This document shows positions 1-6,840 of a stretch of 8,644 nt of DNA, piece after piece. The DNA comes from CAZTJA01 sp964613745 (GTDB lineage: Bacteria > Desulfobacterota > Desulfomonilia > Desulfomonilales > Desulfomonilaceae): the NCBI GenBank assembly GCA_964613745.1, contig CAZTJA010000121.1:1-8644 (forward strand), in the 5' to 3' direction. Under the pieces are notes generated by a model that saw nothing but the letters and a program-made list of their open reading frames with translations, made no database searches and was not told where the DNA came from. The stretch's first letter is position 1. Every line of letters begins with the position of its first letter. The translations under genes were made by a program, and so were the position numbers.

Positions 1-1178
1 ATCAAGACTTGGGGCCAGAGAATCTCCCATCCTATTCCCTTCAGGAAGACTCCTCTAATTATAGTTATGAAGTACATTAGCGGATTCAGATAAGTAACAT
101 ACTGAATCACGAGCGGCATGTTTTCTATGGGAAAGGCGTATCCCGACAAGAGAACCGCAGGCTGCAGAAACATGAATGAGGTAAGGACGGCCTGTTGCTG
201 AGTCTTACAAAAAGCCGAAATGGTCATCCCCACTCCGGATGCGGTCATCAGAAAAACCATAAAGGTGAAAAGAAAAAATAAAATTGATCCACGAAAAGGG
301 ATATCGAAAATCACAAAGGCCATGGGCGTAACCACGGACAAAGTGATCAGCTCTATCAAGAAACACGGAATCGTCTTGCCCAGAATAAGCTCGAGTCGTG
401 TGATGGGAGTCACCATAAGCTGTTCTATTGTGCCGATCTCTTTCTCTCTCACAATGACCGACGATGTAAGAATGGTAGACAGAGCCAGCAGTATGAGAAC
501 AACAACCCCCGGCACGAAAAAATCTTTTGAATTCAGGTTTGGATTAAACCAAGATCTACTTGCATCAAGGATAACGGGAATGATCAATTTAGGGGTTGCC
601 GAATTGTACAAAATCCCCTGCATGGAATTTATGCGCTCAGCCATGATTTCTTCCGACACCCTCATGAGAATGCCCTGCGCATAGCCCGAGACAGTCCCCG
701 CAGTAGTAGTGTCGACTCCATCCACCAAAACCGCAACTTGTGCAGTCTGATGGCCCTTTACTAATCTTTCCAGATCAGGAGGGATTAAAACAGCCATAGA
801 AGCTTTGTTTCGCTCAAGATAGTGATCGACCTCGTCGTACGAATCGAGTATCGCAACTATCTTAAAGTACCCGGATCGTGAAAATGCATCTATCACCCTG
901 CGGCTGGTAGCACTTCGATCAAGATCGGTTATCACTAGAGCAACATCTTTGACATCAAGTCTGCTGGCGAATCCAAAGACGAAAAGCTGAATGAGCGGCG
1001 CAATGAGGAGCAAGCCGAGATTCTGTCTATTTCTGACAATCTGAATGAACTCTTTCCTGATAAGGAATCGTATTCTTCTAATGCTTTCAAGGAAGGCGGC
1101 TCTGTCCTTTTGATCCGGGTTAACTATATTCCTACCCGAAGGCATTACAGTGTCGGGATTGGAGTTCTTATGCCTCAT
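1..1178 (-). CDS. ABC-2 type exporter permease, YbhR-like, C-terminus cut by window edge
   Basis: Inner-membrane permease subunit of a YbhGFSR-type ABC exporter, presumably one half of a heterodimeric channel with the permease encoded just upstream. The frame is open from ATG at 1178 to the left edge (392 codons). A basic cytoplasmic start of about 50 residues leads into TM1 (about 53-71). A long extracytoplasmic domain follows (about 72-220), then a bundle of TM helices beginning at about 222-243, 268-290, 297-321 and 329-350. The ABC-2 hallmark VREKEIGTIEQLMVTP lies at about 243-258 and marks the region that contacts the ATPase. Compared with its paralogue, the product lacks only about 20-25 C-terminal residues, including the last TM helix. 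Its N-terminus is about 30 residues longer than the paralogue's. The start codon overlaps the upstream stop as ATGA, and with no strong ribosome site visible, translational coupling is likely. Family assignment is firm; the transported substrate is unknown. Confidence 0.93.
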   Translation of the reverse strand, partial: MRHKNSNPDTVMPSGRNIVNPDQKDRAAFLESIRRIRFLIRKEFIQIVRNRQNLGLLLIAPLIQLFVFGFASRLDVKDVALVITDLDRSATSRRVIDAFSRSGYFKIVAILDSYDEVDHYLERNKASMAVLIPPDLERLVKGHQTAQVAVLVDGVDTTTAGTVSGYAQGILMRVSEEIMAERINSMQGILYNSATPKLIIPVILDASRSWFNPNLNSKDFFVPGVVVLILLALSTILTSSVIVREKEIGTIEQLMVTPITRLELILGKTIPCFLIELITLSVVTPMAFVIFDIPFRGSILFFLFTFMVFLMTASGVGMTISAFCKTQQQAVLTSFMFLQPAVLLSGYAFPIENMPLVIQYVTYLNPLMYFITIIRGVFLKGIGWEILWPQVL

Positions 1179-2314
1179 ACTTCAATCGTCTTTCTCAATT
1201 TCCTAGAAGCCAAGGACGTAACCAACACAGCAAAGAGTGCCAGAACTACCACAGGTACAAGAAGAGCCTCAATACCTACCCCTTTCAAGTAAATAGACCT
1301 GAGAATCTGCACAAAATGACGTGGAGGCACGAGATACGTGAGGATCTGGAGAACATCGGGCATGTTGGAAATGGGAAAGACAAATCCGGAGAGCAAGAAT
1401 GCAGGCAAGAAAGTGCCAAGCAATGCCAACTGCGTAGCAAAGAATTGATTTGTAGCGATGACCGAGATGAGGAACCCCACAGAAAGAGCCCCGATAAGAA
1501 ATATGCCCGCAATAATGAACATCAAGAGGAGAGAGCCTCGAAACGGAACCTGAAAAACATACTCCCCCATCAAGTAAACCATAACTAAGTCTATGTAACC
1601 CAGTGTGAAGTAAGGGATCAGTTTTCCGACGATAAGTTCAGACGGCTTTAATGGAGTCGAAATGAGTTGTTCCATCGTTCCCGTCTCTCGTTCCCTCACT
1701 ACAGTAAGTGAGGTTAAAAGAGCGGCAATTACCATCATTATTATGGAAATCAGTCCAGGAATTATGTTGTTTCTGCTTCTTAATTCGGGATTGTAAAGGA
1801 GCCTGATTCGAGGTTCTATAGGTGGGCTGATGCGGTGAGAAACCGACTGACGATTAAGTTCCTCCTGTTGATGATCCAAAGAGTATTGACCGATTATCGA
1901 TTCCAGGTAGACGATTGCAATACCGGCCCGTGTACTATCTGAACCGTCTACAAGGGCCTGAACAATTGTTGATGAACCTTTTTTGATCTTGGAACTGAAA
2001 TCATGGGGAATGACCAAGCCCACTGTGATGCGGTTTTCATCTATTCCCTGTTCGATCGCTTTAACGGAATTTGTGCGACGAACATAATTAAAGTATCCGG
2101 ATGACGTCATCCGGTCTATTAACTCTCGCGATAATTGGGAATTATCCTGATCCCACACGGCAACAGGTATGTTGTCGACGTCCAAAGACAATGCATACCC
2201 GAACAGGATCATCAGCATAACGGGAATTCCGAGGGCCAGGTAGAGAGACCTGGAGTCCCTAATGATTTGTTTGGCTTCTTTCCCGGAAACCGCCAGAGTA
2301 CGATAAATATTCAT
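1175..2314 (-). CDS. ABC-2 type exporter permease, YbhS-like
   Basis: Complete 379-residue inner-membrane permease, close to the usual length of the family (about 370-380). Hydrophobic segments lie at about 25-44, 184-205, 233-253, 262-285, 291-313 and 349-368, giving the ABC-2 plan of one N-terminal helix, a large extracytoplasmic domain (about 45-183) and five C-terminal helices. The conserved coupling segment VRERETGTMEQLISTP is at about 206-221. It is clearly paralogous to the next gene: both share an LDV motif after TM1, an SGYF motif near residue 72 here, and an LVDG-D-T-AG stretch near 121-131. The start ATG at 2314 follows the ATPase stop by 19 bp, with GGTGG about 10 nt upstream as a modest ribosome site. 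Its stop overlaps the next start by 4 bp (ATGA). By analogy to YbhS/YbhR it pairs with the downstream permease; the substrate cannot be read from sequence. Confidence 0.95.
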   Translation of the reverse strand: MNIYRTLAVSGKEAKQIIRDSRSLYLALGIPVMLMILFGYALSLDVDNIPVAVWDQDNSQLSRELIDRMTSSGYFNYVRRTNSVKAIEQGIDENRITVGLVIPHDFSSKIKKGSSTIVQALVDGSDSTRAGIAIVYLESIIGQYSLDHQQEELNRQSVSHRISPPIEPRIRLLYNPELRSRNNIIPGLISIIMMVIAALLTSLTVVRERETGTMEQLISTPLKPSELIVGKLIPYFTLGYIDLVMVYLMGEYVFQVPFRGSLLLMFIIAGIFLIGALSVGFLISVIATNQFFATQLALLGTFLPAFLLSGFVFPISNMPDVLQILTYLVPPRHFVQILRSIYLKGVGIEALLVPVVVLALFAVLVTSLASRKLRKTIEV

Positions 2315-2333
2315 TATCGTTGATCCACCGTTA

Positions 2334-3287
2334 TCATTTCTTATTCCGATCCCCCGCCGTGAGTGTTACGAACACATCTTCCAGGCTGGGGACTATTGAA
2401 TCGAGCCTTATGACGGTGATTCCCTGGGATTCGAGTTTTTCCTTTACGACAGCACGGGCCTTTTCTGAATCTGCAACGATCAGGTGCAATAGGTTTCCAA
2501 AAACGGCTACCTCACTGAACATTGGGTCTTGTTCAAGAATTTCGGCTGCTTTCATTAGATCACTGCACTCAAGATCCAGGACCGATGCGGGCATCCATTC
2601 TTTCTTGAGTTCATTTGGGGTTCCCAAAGCAATTATTCTTCCCGAACTCATAAGCGCTAACCTATTGCAGTATTCCGCTTCTTCCATGTAATGAGTCGTA
2701 ACAAAAATCGTTACGCCATTCTTGGCCATGCTTCTAATGAGATCCCAAAAACTTCGTCGCGATAATGGATCAACCCCGGAAGTGGGTTCATCCAAAAAAA
2801 GAACCGGCGGCTCATGGAGTAAAGCACATCCCAGGGCTAATCGCTGCTTCCACCCAAGCGCGAGGGAACGCGTCATCGTGTCCCGTTTATCCAGTAAACC
2901 TGCCATCTCCAAAACCCAAGTGTCCCGTGACGCCTTCCTGTTTTTCGGGATTCCATAGACTCCACCAAAGAAATCGATATTTTCTTGAACGGTAAGATCC
3001 TCATATAACGAGAATTTTTGCGACATGTAGCCAATGTGTTTTTTTATTTCTTCATATTGGGTGGAAACATCCCAACCGGAAACGTGAGCCTCTCCTGACG
3101 TGGGTCTCAACAATCCACACAAAATTCGGATGGTTGTTGTCTTCCCCGCACCGTTCGGCCCCAGAAAACCAAAAATTTCTCCTTTTTCTACTTGGAAATT
3201 TATATGATCTACGGCTACAAACGTCCCGAAGGTCCGAGTAAGGTTTTCGGCCGAGACCGCAATTCTACTGGGATCGGACTCTATCAT
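2334..3287 (-). CDS. ABC exporter ATPase, equivalent to the C-terminal half of YbhF
   Basis: 317-residue cytoplasmic ATPase that would power the two adjacent ABC-2 permeases. Motifs in order: Walker A GPNGAGKTT (43-51), Q-loop Gln90, signature region SLALGWKQR (141-149), Walker B LFLDEP (163-168, catalytic Glu167), D-loop GVDP (171-174), and H-loop TTHYMEEAE with His199. About 80 residues of C-terminal extension follow and end in SIVPSLEDVFVTLT, as is typical of the CcmA/drug-exporter ATPase class. The signature is not canonical LSGGQ. From memory, the second half of E. coli YbhF has a similar L-LG-KQR form, so this looks like a family trait and not decay. The start ATG at 3287 overlaps the stop of the first ATPase as ATGA. 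No Shine-Dalgarno sequence is apparent, which points to translational coupling. It probably heterodimerises with the first ATPase. Confidence 0.95.
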   Translation of the reverse strand: MIESDPSRIAVSAENLTRTFGTFVAVDHINFQVEKGEIFGFLGPNGAGKTTTIRILCGLLRPTSGEAHVSGWDVSTQYEEIKKHIGYMSQKFSLYEDLTVQENIDFFGGVYGIPKNRKASRDTWVLEMAGLLDKRDTMTRSLALGWKQRLALGCALLHEPPVLFLDEPTSGVDPLSRRSFWDLIRSMAKNGVTIFVTTHYMEEAEYCNRLALMSSGRIIALGTPNELKKEWMPASVLDLECSDLMKAAEILEQDPMFSEVAVFGNLLHLIVADSEKARAVVKEKLESQGITVIRLDSIVPSLEDVFVTLTAGDRNKK

Positions 3288-4228
3288 TTGGGTTTGGGAA
3301 TAAGTGACAGGAAGGCGTCCTCCATGGACGGTTGAATTCTCCGGAAACTAATTATTCCGATCCCTTTTTCTGCAAGGACGGTTCCGACTAATGAAGCCGA
3401 CTCTGCACTTTTCAATAGTACATGAAGTCCGTCGCCGAATACATTCACATCCATCACGGACGGCAGAGGTGTCACATATTTTCGTGCAGAATCAGGATCA
3501 TCCGTTATCAATTCAAACATTGAACCAACAACCAGTTTCTTGATTTCTTGAGGTGGCCCGTGCTGGATCATCTTTCCATTATGCATTAAACCGACACAGT
3601 TGGTCCGCTCAGCTTCATCGAGATATGCCGTTGTGATCAGAATGGAAATTCCATCTTGCAGTAAATCGTAGAGGATTTTCCAGAAATCTCTCCTTGAAAC
3701 AGGATCAACTCCATTCGTGGGTTCATCCAGAAGAAGCAAACGGGGAGAATGTATGAGAGCGCATGCCAAACCTAACTTCTGTTTCATTCCACCCGAGAGT
3801 GCCCCCGCCAAACGGTCGGTGAACGGAGTCAGTCTGCTGAATCCCAGCAATTTCTCCATTCTTGAAGTTCGTTCTTTCTTTGGAACCCGGAATAAATCTG
3901 CATAGAAGATGAGATTTTCAAGAACCGTAAGATCCTGATAGAGCCCAAAACGCTGTGGCATGTAGGCTATGTGCTCTTTCAATTCCTCAGGGTCATCTTT
4001 TATGGAGACTCCATCCACCCAGGCATTGCCGGAGGTCGGCGGCAGAATTCCAGCGAGCATTCGCATGGTTGTTGTCTTGCCGGCTCCGTCAGGTCCAACA
4101 ATACCGAACAGTTCCCCTCGTCTGGCGCAAAATGAGAGGTTGTCGACTGCCGGGTTGTCTTGGAACCTACGGGTTAAATTCTGTGTTCGTATGATAAAAT
4201 CATCGTTTTCCGCCGGAATGTCAGCCAC
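3284..4228 (-). CDS. ABC exporter ATPase, equivalent to the N-terminal half of YbhF
   Basis: 314-residue cytoplasmic ATPase, first of a pair. Motifs: Walker A GPDGAGKTT (45-53; the Asp variant also occurs, as I recall, in the first half of YbhF), Q-loop Gln92, canonical signature LSGGMKQ (144-150), Walker B LLLLDEP (164-170, Glu169) and D-loop GVDP (173-176). The H-loop position reads TTAYLDEAE, so Ala201 replaces the usual switch His. A C-terminal regulatory-type extension follows, ending in RIQPSMEDAFLSLIP. The start is GTG at 4228, only 2 bp after the stop of the adaptor gene. No in-frame ATG occurs before residue 55, inside the Walker A region, so GTG is the only credible start. The missing His here and the weak signature in the partner would both fall in the same composite ATP site. 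Function as part of an export pump is well supported by context; the substrate is unknown. Confidence 0.95.
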   Translation of the reverse strand: MADIPAENDDFIIRTQNLTRRFQDNPAVDNLSFCARRGELFGIVGPDGAGKTTTMRMLAGILPPTSGNAWVDGVSIKDDPEELKEHIAYMPQRFGLYQDLTVLENLIFYADLFRVPKKERTSRMEKLLGFSRLTPFTDRLAGALSGGMKQKLGLACALIHSPRLLLLDEPTNGVDPVSRRDFWKILYDLLQDGISILITTAYLDEAERTNCVGLMHNGKMIQHGPPQEIKKLVVGSMFELITDDPDSARKYVTPLPSVMDVNVFGDGLHVLLKSAESASLVGTVLAEKGIGIISFRRIQPSMEDAFLSLIPKPK

Positions 4229-4230
4229 GA

Positions 4231-5241
4231 TTAATCACTCTTAGTGCCGGAGTTTTCATTTGTCATTATATAGCCTTCGGCCGGCATTCCGATTTTCAGC
4301 TCCTGCTCCCGATTTGGAATAGTAATTTTTACACGATACACCTGCTTGACGCGTTCCTCCTTTGTTTGGACGTTCTTCGGAGTAAATTCCGCCCTGGAGG
4401 ATATGAAGGTAACACTCCCCGTATATACTCGGTCCGCATAGGTGTCCGTAGTGATCTGGGCTTTCTGACCAAGTTTTACTCTGCCAAGCTTGTCCTCACC
4501 GATATATCCTTTTAACCAAACCTCATCAATTGCTGCAACACTCGCGACGGTGGCACCCGGCAGGACTACTTCACCAACTTCATTGGACTTGACCAGAACT
4601 ACTCCGGAGACTGGGGATTCCAGAACAGAATGTTCGATGTCGAGCTGAATTTTCTTCAACTCCCATTGTGCTCGGTTGAGTCTTGCTCTTCCGGCTCGGA
4701 TCTGTTCCTCGCGAGGCCCTGTCTCCAATTGTCTCAATCTTTCGGATGCATTGTTGAAGTCTTCTGCGGCGACCTTCAGGGCTGCTTCTTTGGAATCAAA
4801 GTTCGATGCTGATATTACTCCCTGTTTGAACAACGGGAGATAACGATCATACTCGTCTTTTGCCAATTTCATACGGCTTTCGGCAGCTAATTTCATAGCT
4901 CTTGCAGAGGCAATTTCTTCCTTCCTGTATCCCGCTTCCAACTCATCCAAAGCAGCGGTGGCATTGGCAATTTCTGCTTCGGATGCACCTCTCATAGCGA
5001 CGAGAGTGTCAGTATCGAGAGTCGCTACAATTTGGCCTTTTTCGACACGAGCACCTTCTTCTATGAGAAGCGTTTTGATCTGTCCCGATATTCTGAAAGA
5101 CAAATCTACTTCAGTCGCCTCAATGTTTCCGCTTACAAATACTCTTCCATTAGGAACCGCAGGACGTCTCATATAAAAATAGGAGACTGAAATAAGACCG
5201 AAGGCAATCAGAACTATGGGAATCAAAACCTTTTTCGGCAT
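4231..5241 (-). CDS. HlyD-family periplasmic adaptor (membrane fusion protein), YbhG-like
   Basis: 336-residue adaptor linking the inner-membrane ABC pump to an outer-membrane channel. An N-terminal signal-anchor helix (about 4-23) is followed by the first half of a biotinyl-lipoyl domain (about 36-80, with RISGQIKTLLIEEGARVEKG at 50-69). A long coiled-coil hairpin (about 84-200) comes next, then the second lipoyl half (ESPVSGVVL, 208-216) and a beta-barrel region to the end. Two related motifs, GYRKEEIASARA (104-115) and GPREEQIRAGRA (175-186), sit on the two arms of the hairpin and resemble E. coli YbhG. AEFTPKNVQT (284-293) is another YbhG-like motif. No lipobox Cys is present, so it is membrane-anchored and not a lipoprotein. 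ATG at 5241 is preceded by AGGAG 10 nt upstream, and an in-frame TGA lies a few codons further up. It is the first exporter gene; a TolC-like partner is not in the window. Confidence 0.95.
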   Translation of the reverse strand: MPKKVLIPIVLIAFGLISVSYFYMRRPAVPNGRVFVSGNIEATEVDLSFRISGQIKTLLIEEGARVEKGQIVATLDTDTLVAMRGASEAEIANATAALDELEAGYRKEEIASARAMKLAAESRMKLAKDEYDRYLPLFKQGVISASNFDSKEAALKVAAEDFNNASERLRQLETGPREEQIRAGRARLNRAQWELKKIQLDIEHSVLESPVSGVVLVKSNEVGEVVLPGATVASVAAIDEVWLKGYIGEDKLGRVKLGQKAQITTDTYADRVYTGSVTFISSRAEFTPKNVQTKEERVKQVYRVKITIPNREQELKIGMPAEGYIMTNENSGTKSD

Positions 5242-5251
5242 ATAACCAATG

Positions 5252-5256
5252 CTCCT
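5252..5256 (-). promoter_or_regulatory. Ribosome binding site of the adaptor gene
   Basis: The minus strand reads AGGAG here, followed by 10 nt and ATG at 5241. The spacing is slightly long, but no better start exists: an in-frame TGA lies about 25 nt upstream of the ATG. Confidence 0.6.
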
Positions 5257-5302
5257 AACGGGATTTCAGCCGAGATTTCCAACAAGGCATTGTTGAACAC
5301 AC

Positions 5303-5318
5303 GAGGACTCCCGTCCTC
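5303..5318 (-). other. Short perfect hairpin between the CMD-fold gene and the exporter operon
   Basis: GAGGAC and GTCCTC (5303-5308 and 5313-5318) form a perfect 6-bp inverted repeat with a 4-nt loop. It lies in the 132-bp gap (5242-5373), about 60 nt before the adaptor start. On the minus strand it is not followed by a T-run, so it does not qualify as an intrinsic terminator. It could be a leader hairpin or an operator half-site pair, or chance. The rest of the gap shows no clear promoter. Confidence 0.3.
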
Positions 5319-5373
5319 AATGAAAGAACATGTCTCGTCAATCGACATTCTGTTGATGGTGATTGATTGAACG

Positions 5374-5688
5374 TTATGAACGAGAAGCTAGGACTTCCTC
5401 GACCCAGCCGTAAGCTGCGATCATGTTCGGGAATCCGATGATGGTCATGGAAAGCAATACCACCTGCACTACTTCGTCTTTAGTCGCACCTGCATCCAGG
5501 GCTCTTCGCGCATGAGACTTTACCCCGCCTTTTGAATTGCAACCGATTGATATGCCTAACTGAATTAGATGTTGGTTCTTCATCTCAATGGTTGATGAAG
5601 CGGCACAAAGGTCCCCTACCTTTTTGTAAGCCTCGGAAATATCGCCGAAATTCTCAGTAAATTTTTTAAAAATTTCAGGTAAATACAT
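5374..5688 (-). CDS. Small carboxymuconolactone decarboxylase (AhpD-fold) family protein lacking CxxC
   Basis: 104-residue soluble protein of the carboxymuconolactone-decarboxylase/AhpD-like fold, normal in length for a single-domain member. The family core spans about 38-98: the NQHLIQLGISIGC helix, then SHARRALDAGAT (58-69), then DEVVQVVLLSMTIIGFPNMI (71-90). In peroxidase-type AhpD proteins a CxxCxxxH motif holds the redox cysteines. Counting back from His59, the two Cys positions are Ser52 and Gly55, and Cys50 is the only nearby cysteine. AhpD-style disulfide chemistry is therefore unlikely. This helps place the fold but leaves the reaction unknown. ATG at 5688 has a strong ribosome site (AAAGGAG, 6-nt spacing). 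The gene faces the same way as the exporter operon, 132 bp upstream of it, so co-transcription is possible but not shown. Confidence 0.88.
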   Translation of the reverse strand: MYLPEIFKKFTENFGDISEAYKKVGDLCAASSTIEMKNQHLIQLGISIGCNSKGGVKSHARRALDAGATKDEVVQVVLLSMTIIGFPNMIAAYGWVEEVLASRS

Positions 5689-5694
5689 GCCGAA

Positions 5695-5701
5695 CTCCTT
5701 T
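5695..5701 (-). promoter_or_regulatory. Strong ribosome binding site of the CMD-fold gene
   Basis: The minus strand reads AAAGGAG, then 6 nt, then ATG at 5688. This fixes the start of the 104-residue product. It also argues against the longer overlapping frame that begins at 5869, which has no comparable site. Confidence 0.75.
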
Positions 5702-5726
5702 CACGGACGTGTATGTGGCTGCGCTC

Positions 5727-5732
5727 AGTATA
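5727..5732 (-). promoter_or_regulatory. Possible -10 element for the leftward transcript
   Basis: The minus strand reads TATACT (5 of 6 matches to TATAAT) about 40 nt upstream of the CMD-fold start codon. No good TTGACA-like box is found 16-18 nt upstream. An alternative -10, TAGAAT at 5743-5748, has the same weakness. It is offered only as the most likely place for the leftward promoter. Confidence 0.3.
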
Positions 5733-5792
5733 AGACCTATGTATTCTAACTGAAAGTGAAAACATTCAGGATTTTGGAATCTTTCGGTCCAA

Positions 5793-5821
5793 TTGACACC
5801 CAAGTTATTGCAGATTATCTT
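5793..5821 (+). promoter_or_regulatory. Sigma70-like promoter for the moxR-DUF58-transglutaminase genes
   Basis: A perfect -35 box TTGACA (5793-5798) is followed after exactly 17 nt by TATCTT (5816-5821, 4 of 6 matches to TATAAT). Transcription would begin near 5828, giving a leader of about 65 nt before the ATG at 5893. The leader is AT-rich. It contains a weak inverted repeat, AAAAC at 5835-5839 and GTTTT at 5846-5850, of doubtful meaning. Confidence 0.6.
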
Positions 5822-5892
5822 AACTAAAGTATTTAAAACTATTTGGTTTTTATTACTATTCGATTCCATTGGGCTTCAGGTTGAAAAACAAA

Positions 5893-6831
5893 ATGAACAA
5901 GTGGGGCAGCATCGGGGCTCGTTTAATTTCTGCCATTTCTCAGGTGGTCATCGGAAAAGAAGATCAGATCAAATACGTGATCGTTGGATTACTCGCAAGA
6001 GGGCATGTCTTAATAGAAGACATTCCTGGTGTTGGAAAGACCCTGTTGGCTTTGGCTACGGCCCGTGCAATGGGCGTTGGTTTTCGCCGGATCCAATTTA
6101 CAAGTGACACTCTTCCGTCCGATGTTATTGGTGTAAACATATTTGATCCAAAGAGTTCCGACTTCATCTTCAAGCCGGGTCCTGTCTTTACTGAGGTTCT
6201 ATTGGCAGACGAAATAAACAGAACGTCTCCAAGGACCCAATCCGCATTACTGGAAGCCATGGCTGAAGGTAAGGTCTCCGTCGACGGTACAACTTTTAAT
6301 TTAGCTCAGCCTTTTTTTGTTTTGGCGACCATGAACCCAGTGGAACGATTTGGTTCTTTTGAATTGCCGGAGAGCCAATTGGACAGATTTATGATGTCCA
6401 TAAGCCTTGGTTATCCCGATCGAAGTCACGAACGAGAAGTGCTTATGAGAGACATGAGGCATGTAGATGCTGAATTAATCGAACCTGTAACGACCAGAGA
6501 AACGATCCGAGAACTCCAGGAACAAGTGAGAAAGATTAGAATAGAATCGTCTCTAATGGATTATATCCTGGATCTTATAGCCGCAACTCGCAAGAACGCT
6601 TCATTGAAGCTTGGTTTGTCCTCAAGAGGTGGGCTCCATTTAAAAAGGGCAATGCAGGCGCATGCACTGTTACATGAAAGGGATTATTGTATTCCTGAGG
6701 ATTTGCGCAAAGTTTTTATCCCGGTAACTTCCCACAGAATAATCGTAAAGGGTAATGCGGCTGAATCCCGTTATACATCAAAAACAGTGGTTCTGAACGA
6801 GATACTTCGGTCAGTGCCGGCTCCGGTTTGA
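5893..6831 (+). CDS. MoxR-family AAA+ ATPase
   Basis: 312-residue AAA+ ATPase of the MoxR group, thought to act as a chaperone-like remodeller of partner proteins. Visible motifs: the MoxR N-terminal element VVIGKEDQIKYVIVGLLARG (18-37), Walker A GVGKT (46-50), Walker B VLLADEINR (102-110, Asp106 and Glu107), sensor 1 ATMNP (145-149), arginine-finger region ESQLDRF (160-166, Arg165) and sensor 2 GLSSRGG (241-247, Arg245). Length is normal for the family (about 310-340). The frame could open at TTG 5869 or TTG 5881. ATG at 5893 was preferred because the family usually starts about 15-20 residues before the VIG motif and no ribosome site precedes the TTG codons. A weak AGG lies 13 nt upstream of the ATG. 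It is followed after 9 bp by the DUF58 gene, its usual partner. Confidence 0.94.
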   Translation: MNKWGSIGARLISAISQVVIGKEDQIKYVIVGLLARGHVLIEDIPGVGKTLLALATARAMGVGFRRIQFTSDTLPSDVIGVNIFDPKSSDFIFKPGPVFTEVLLADEINRTSPRTQSALLEAMAEGKVSVDGTTFNLAQPFFVLATMNPVERFGSFELPESQLDRFMMSISLGYPDRSHEREVLMRDMRHVDAELIEPVTTRETIRELQEQVRKIRIESSLMDYILDLIAATRKNASLKLGLSSRGGLHLKRAMQAHALLHERDYCIPEDLRKVFIPVTSHRIIVKGNAAESRYTSKTVVLNEILRSVPAPV

Positions 6832-6840
6832 TTACATCGC

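Noticed and set aside
220..684. 154-codon plus-strand open frame
   Set aside because: Antisense shadow of the YbhR-like permease, whose frame runs through the whole region with clear ABC-2 motifs.
5303..5318. Intrinsic terminator after the CMD-fold gene
   Set aside because: The 6-bp hairpin has no following T-run on the minus strand, so it was kept only as an unassigned hairpin.
5223..5348. 41-residue minus-strand open frame running into the start of the adaptor gene
   Set aside because: No ribosome site upstream of its ATG and an out-of-frame overlap with the adaptor start. It could be a leader peptide, but nothing beyond an open frame supports it.
5675..5869. 64-codon minus-strand open frame upstream of and overlapping the CMD-fold gene
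   Set aside because: It covers the promoter region for both directions, has no ribosome site, overlaps a gene with a strong one, and its product resembles no family I recognise.
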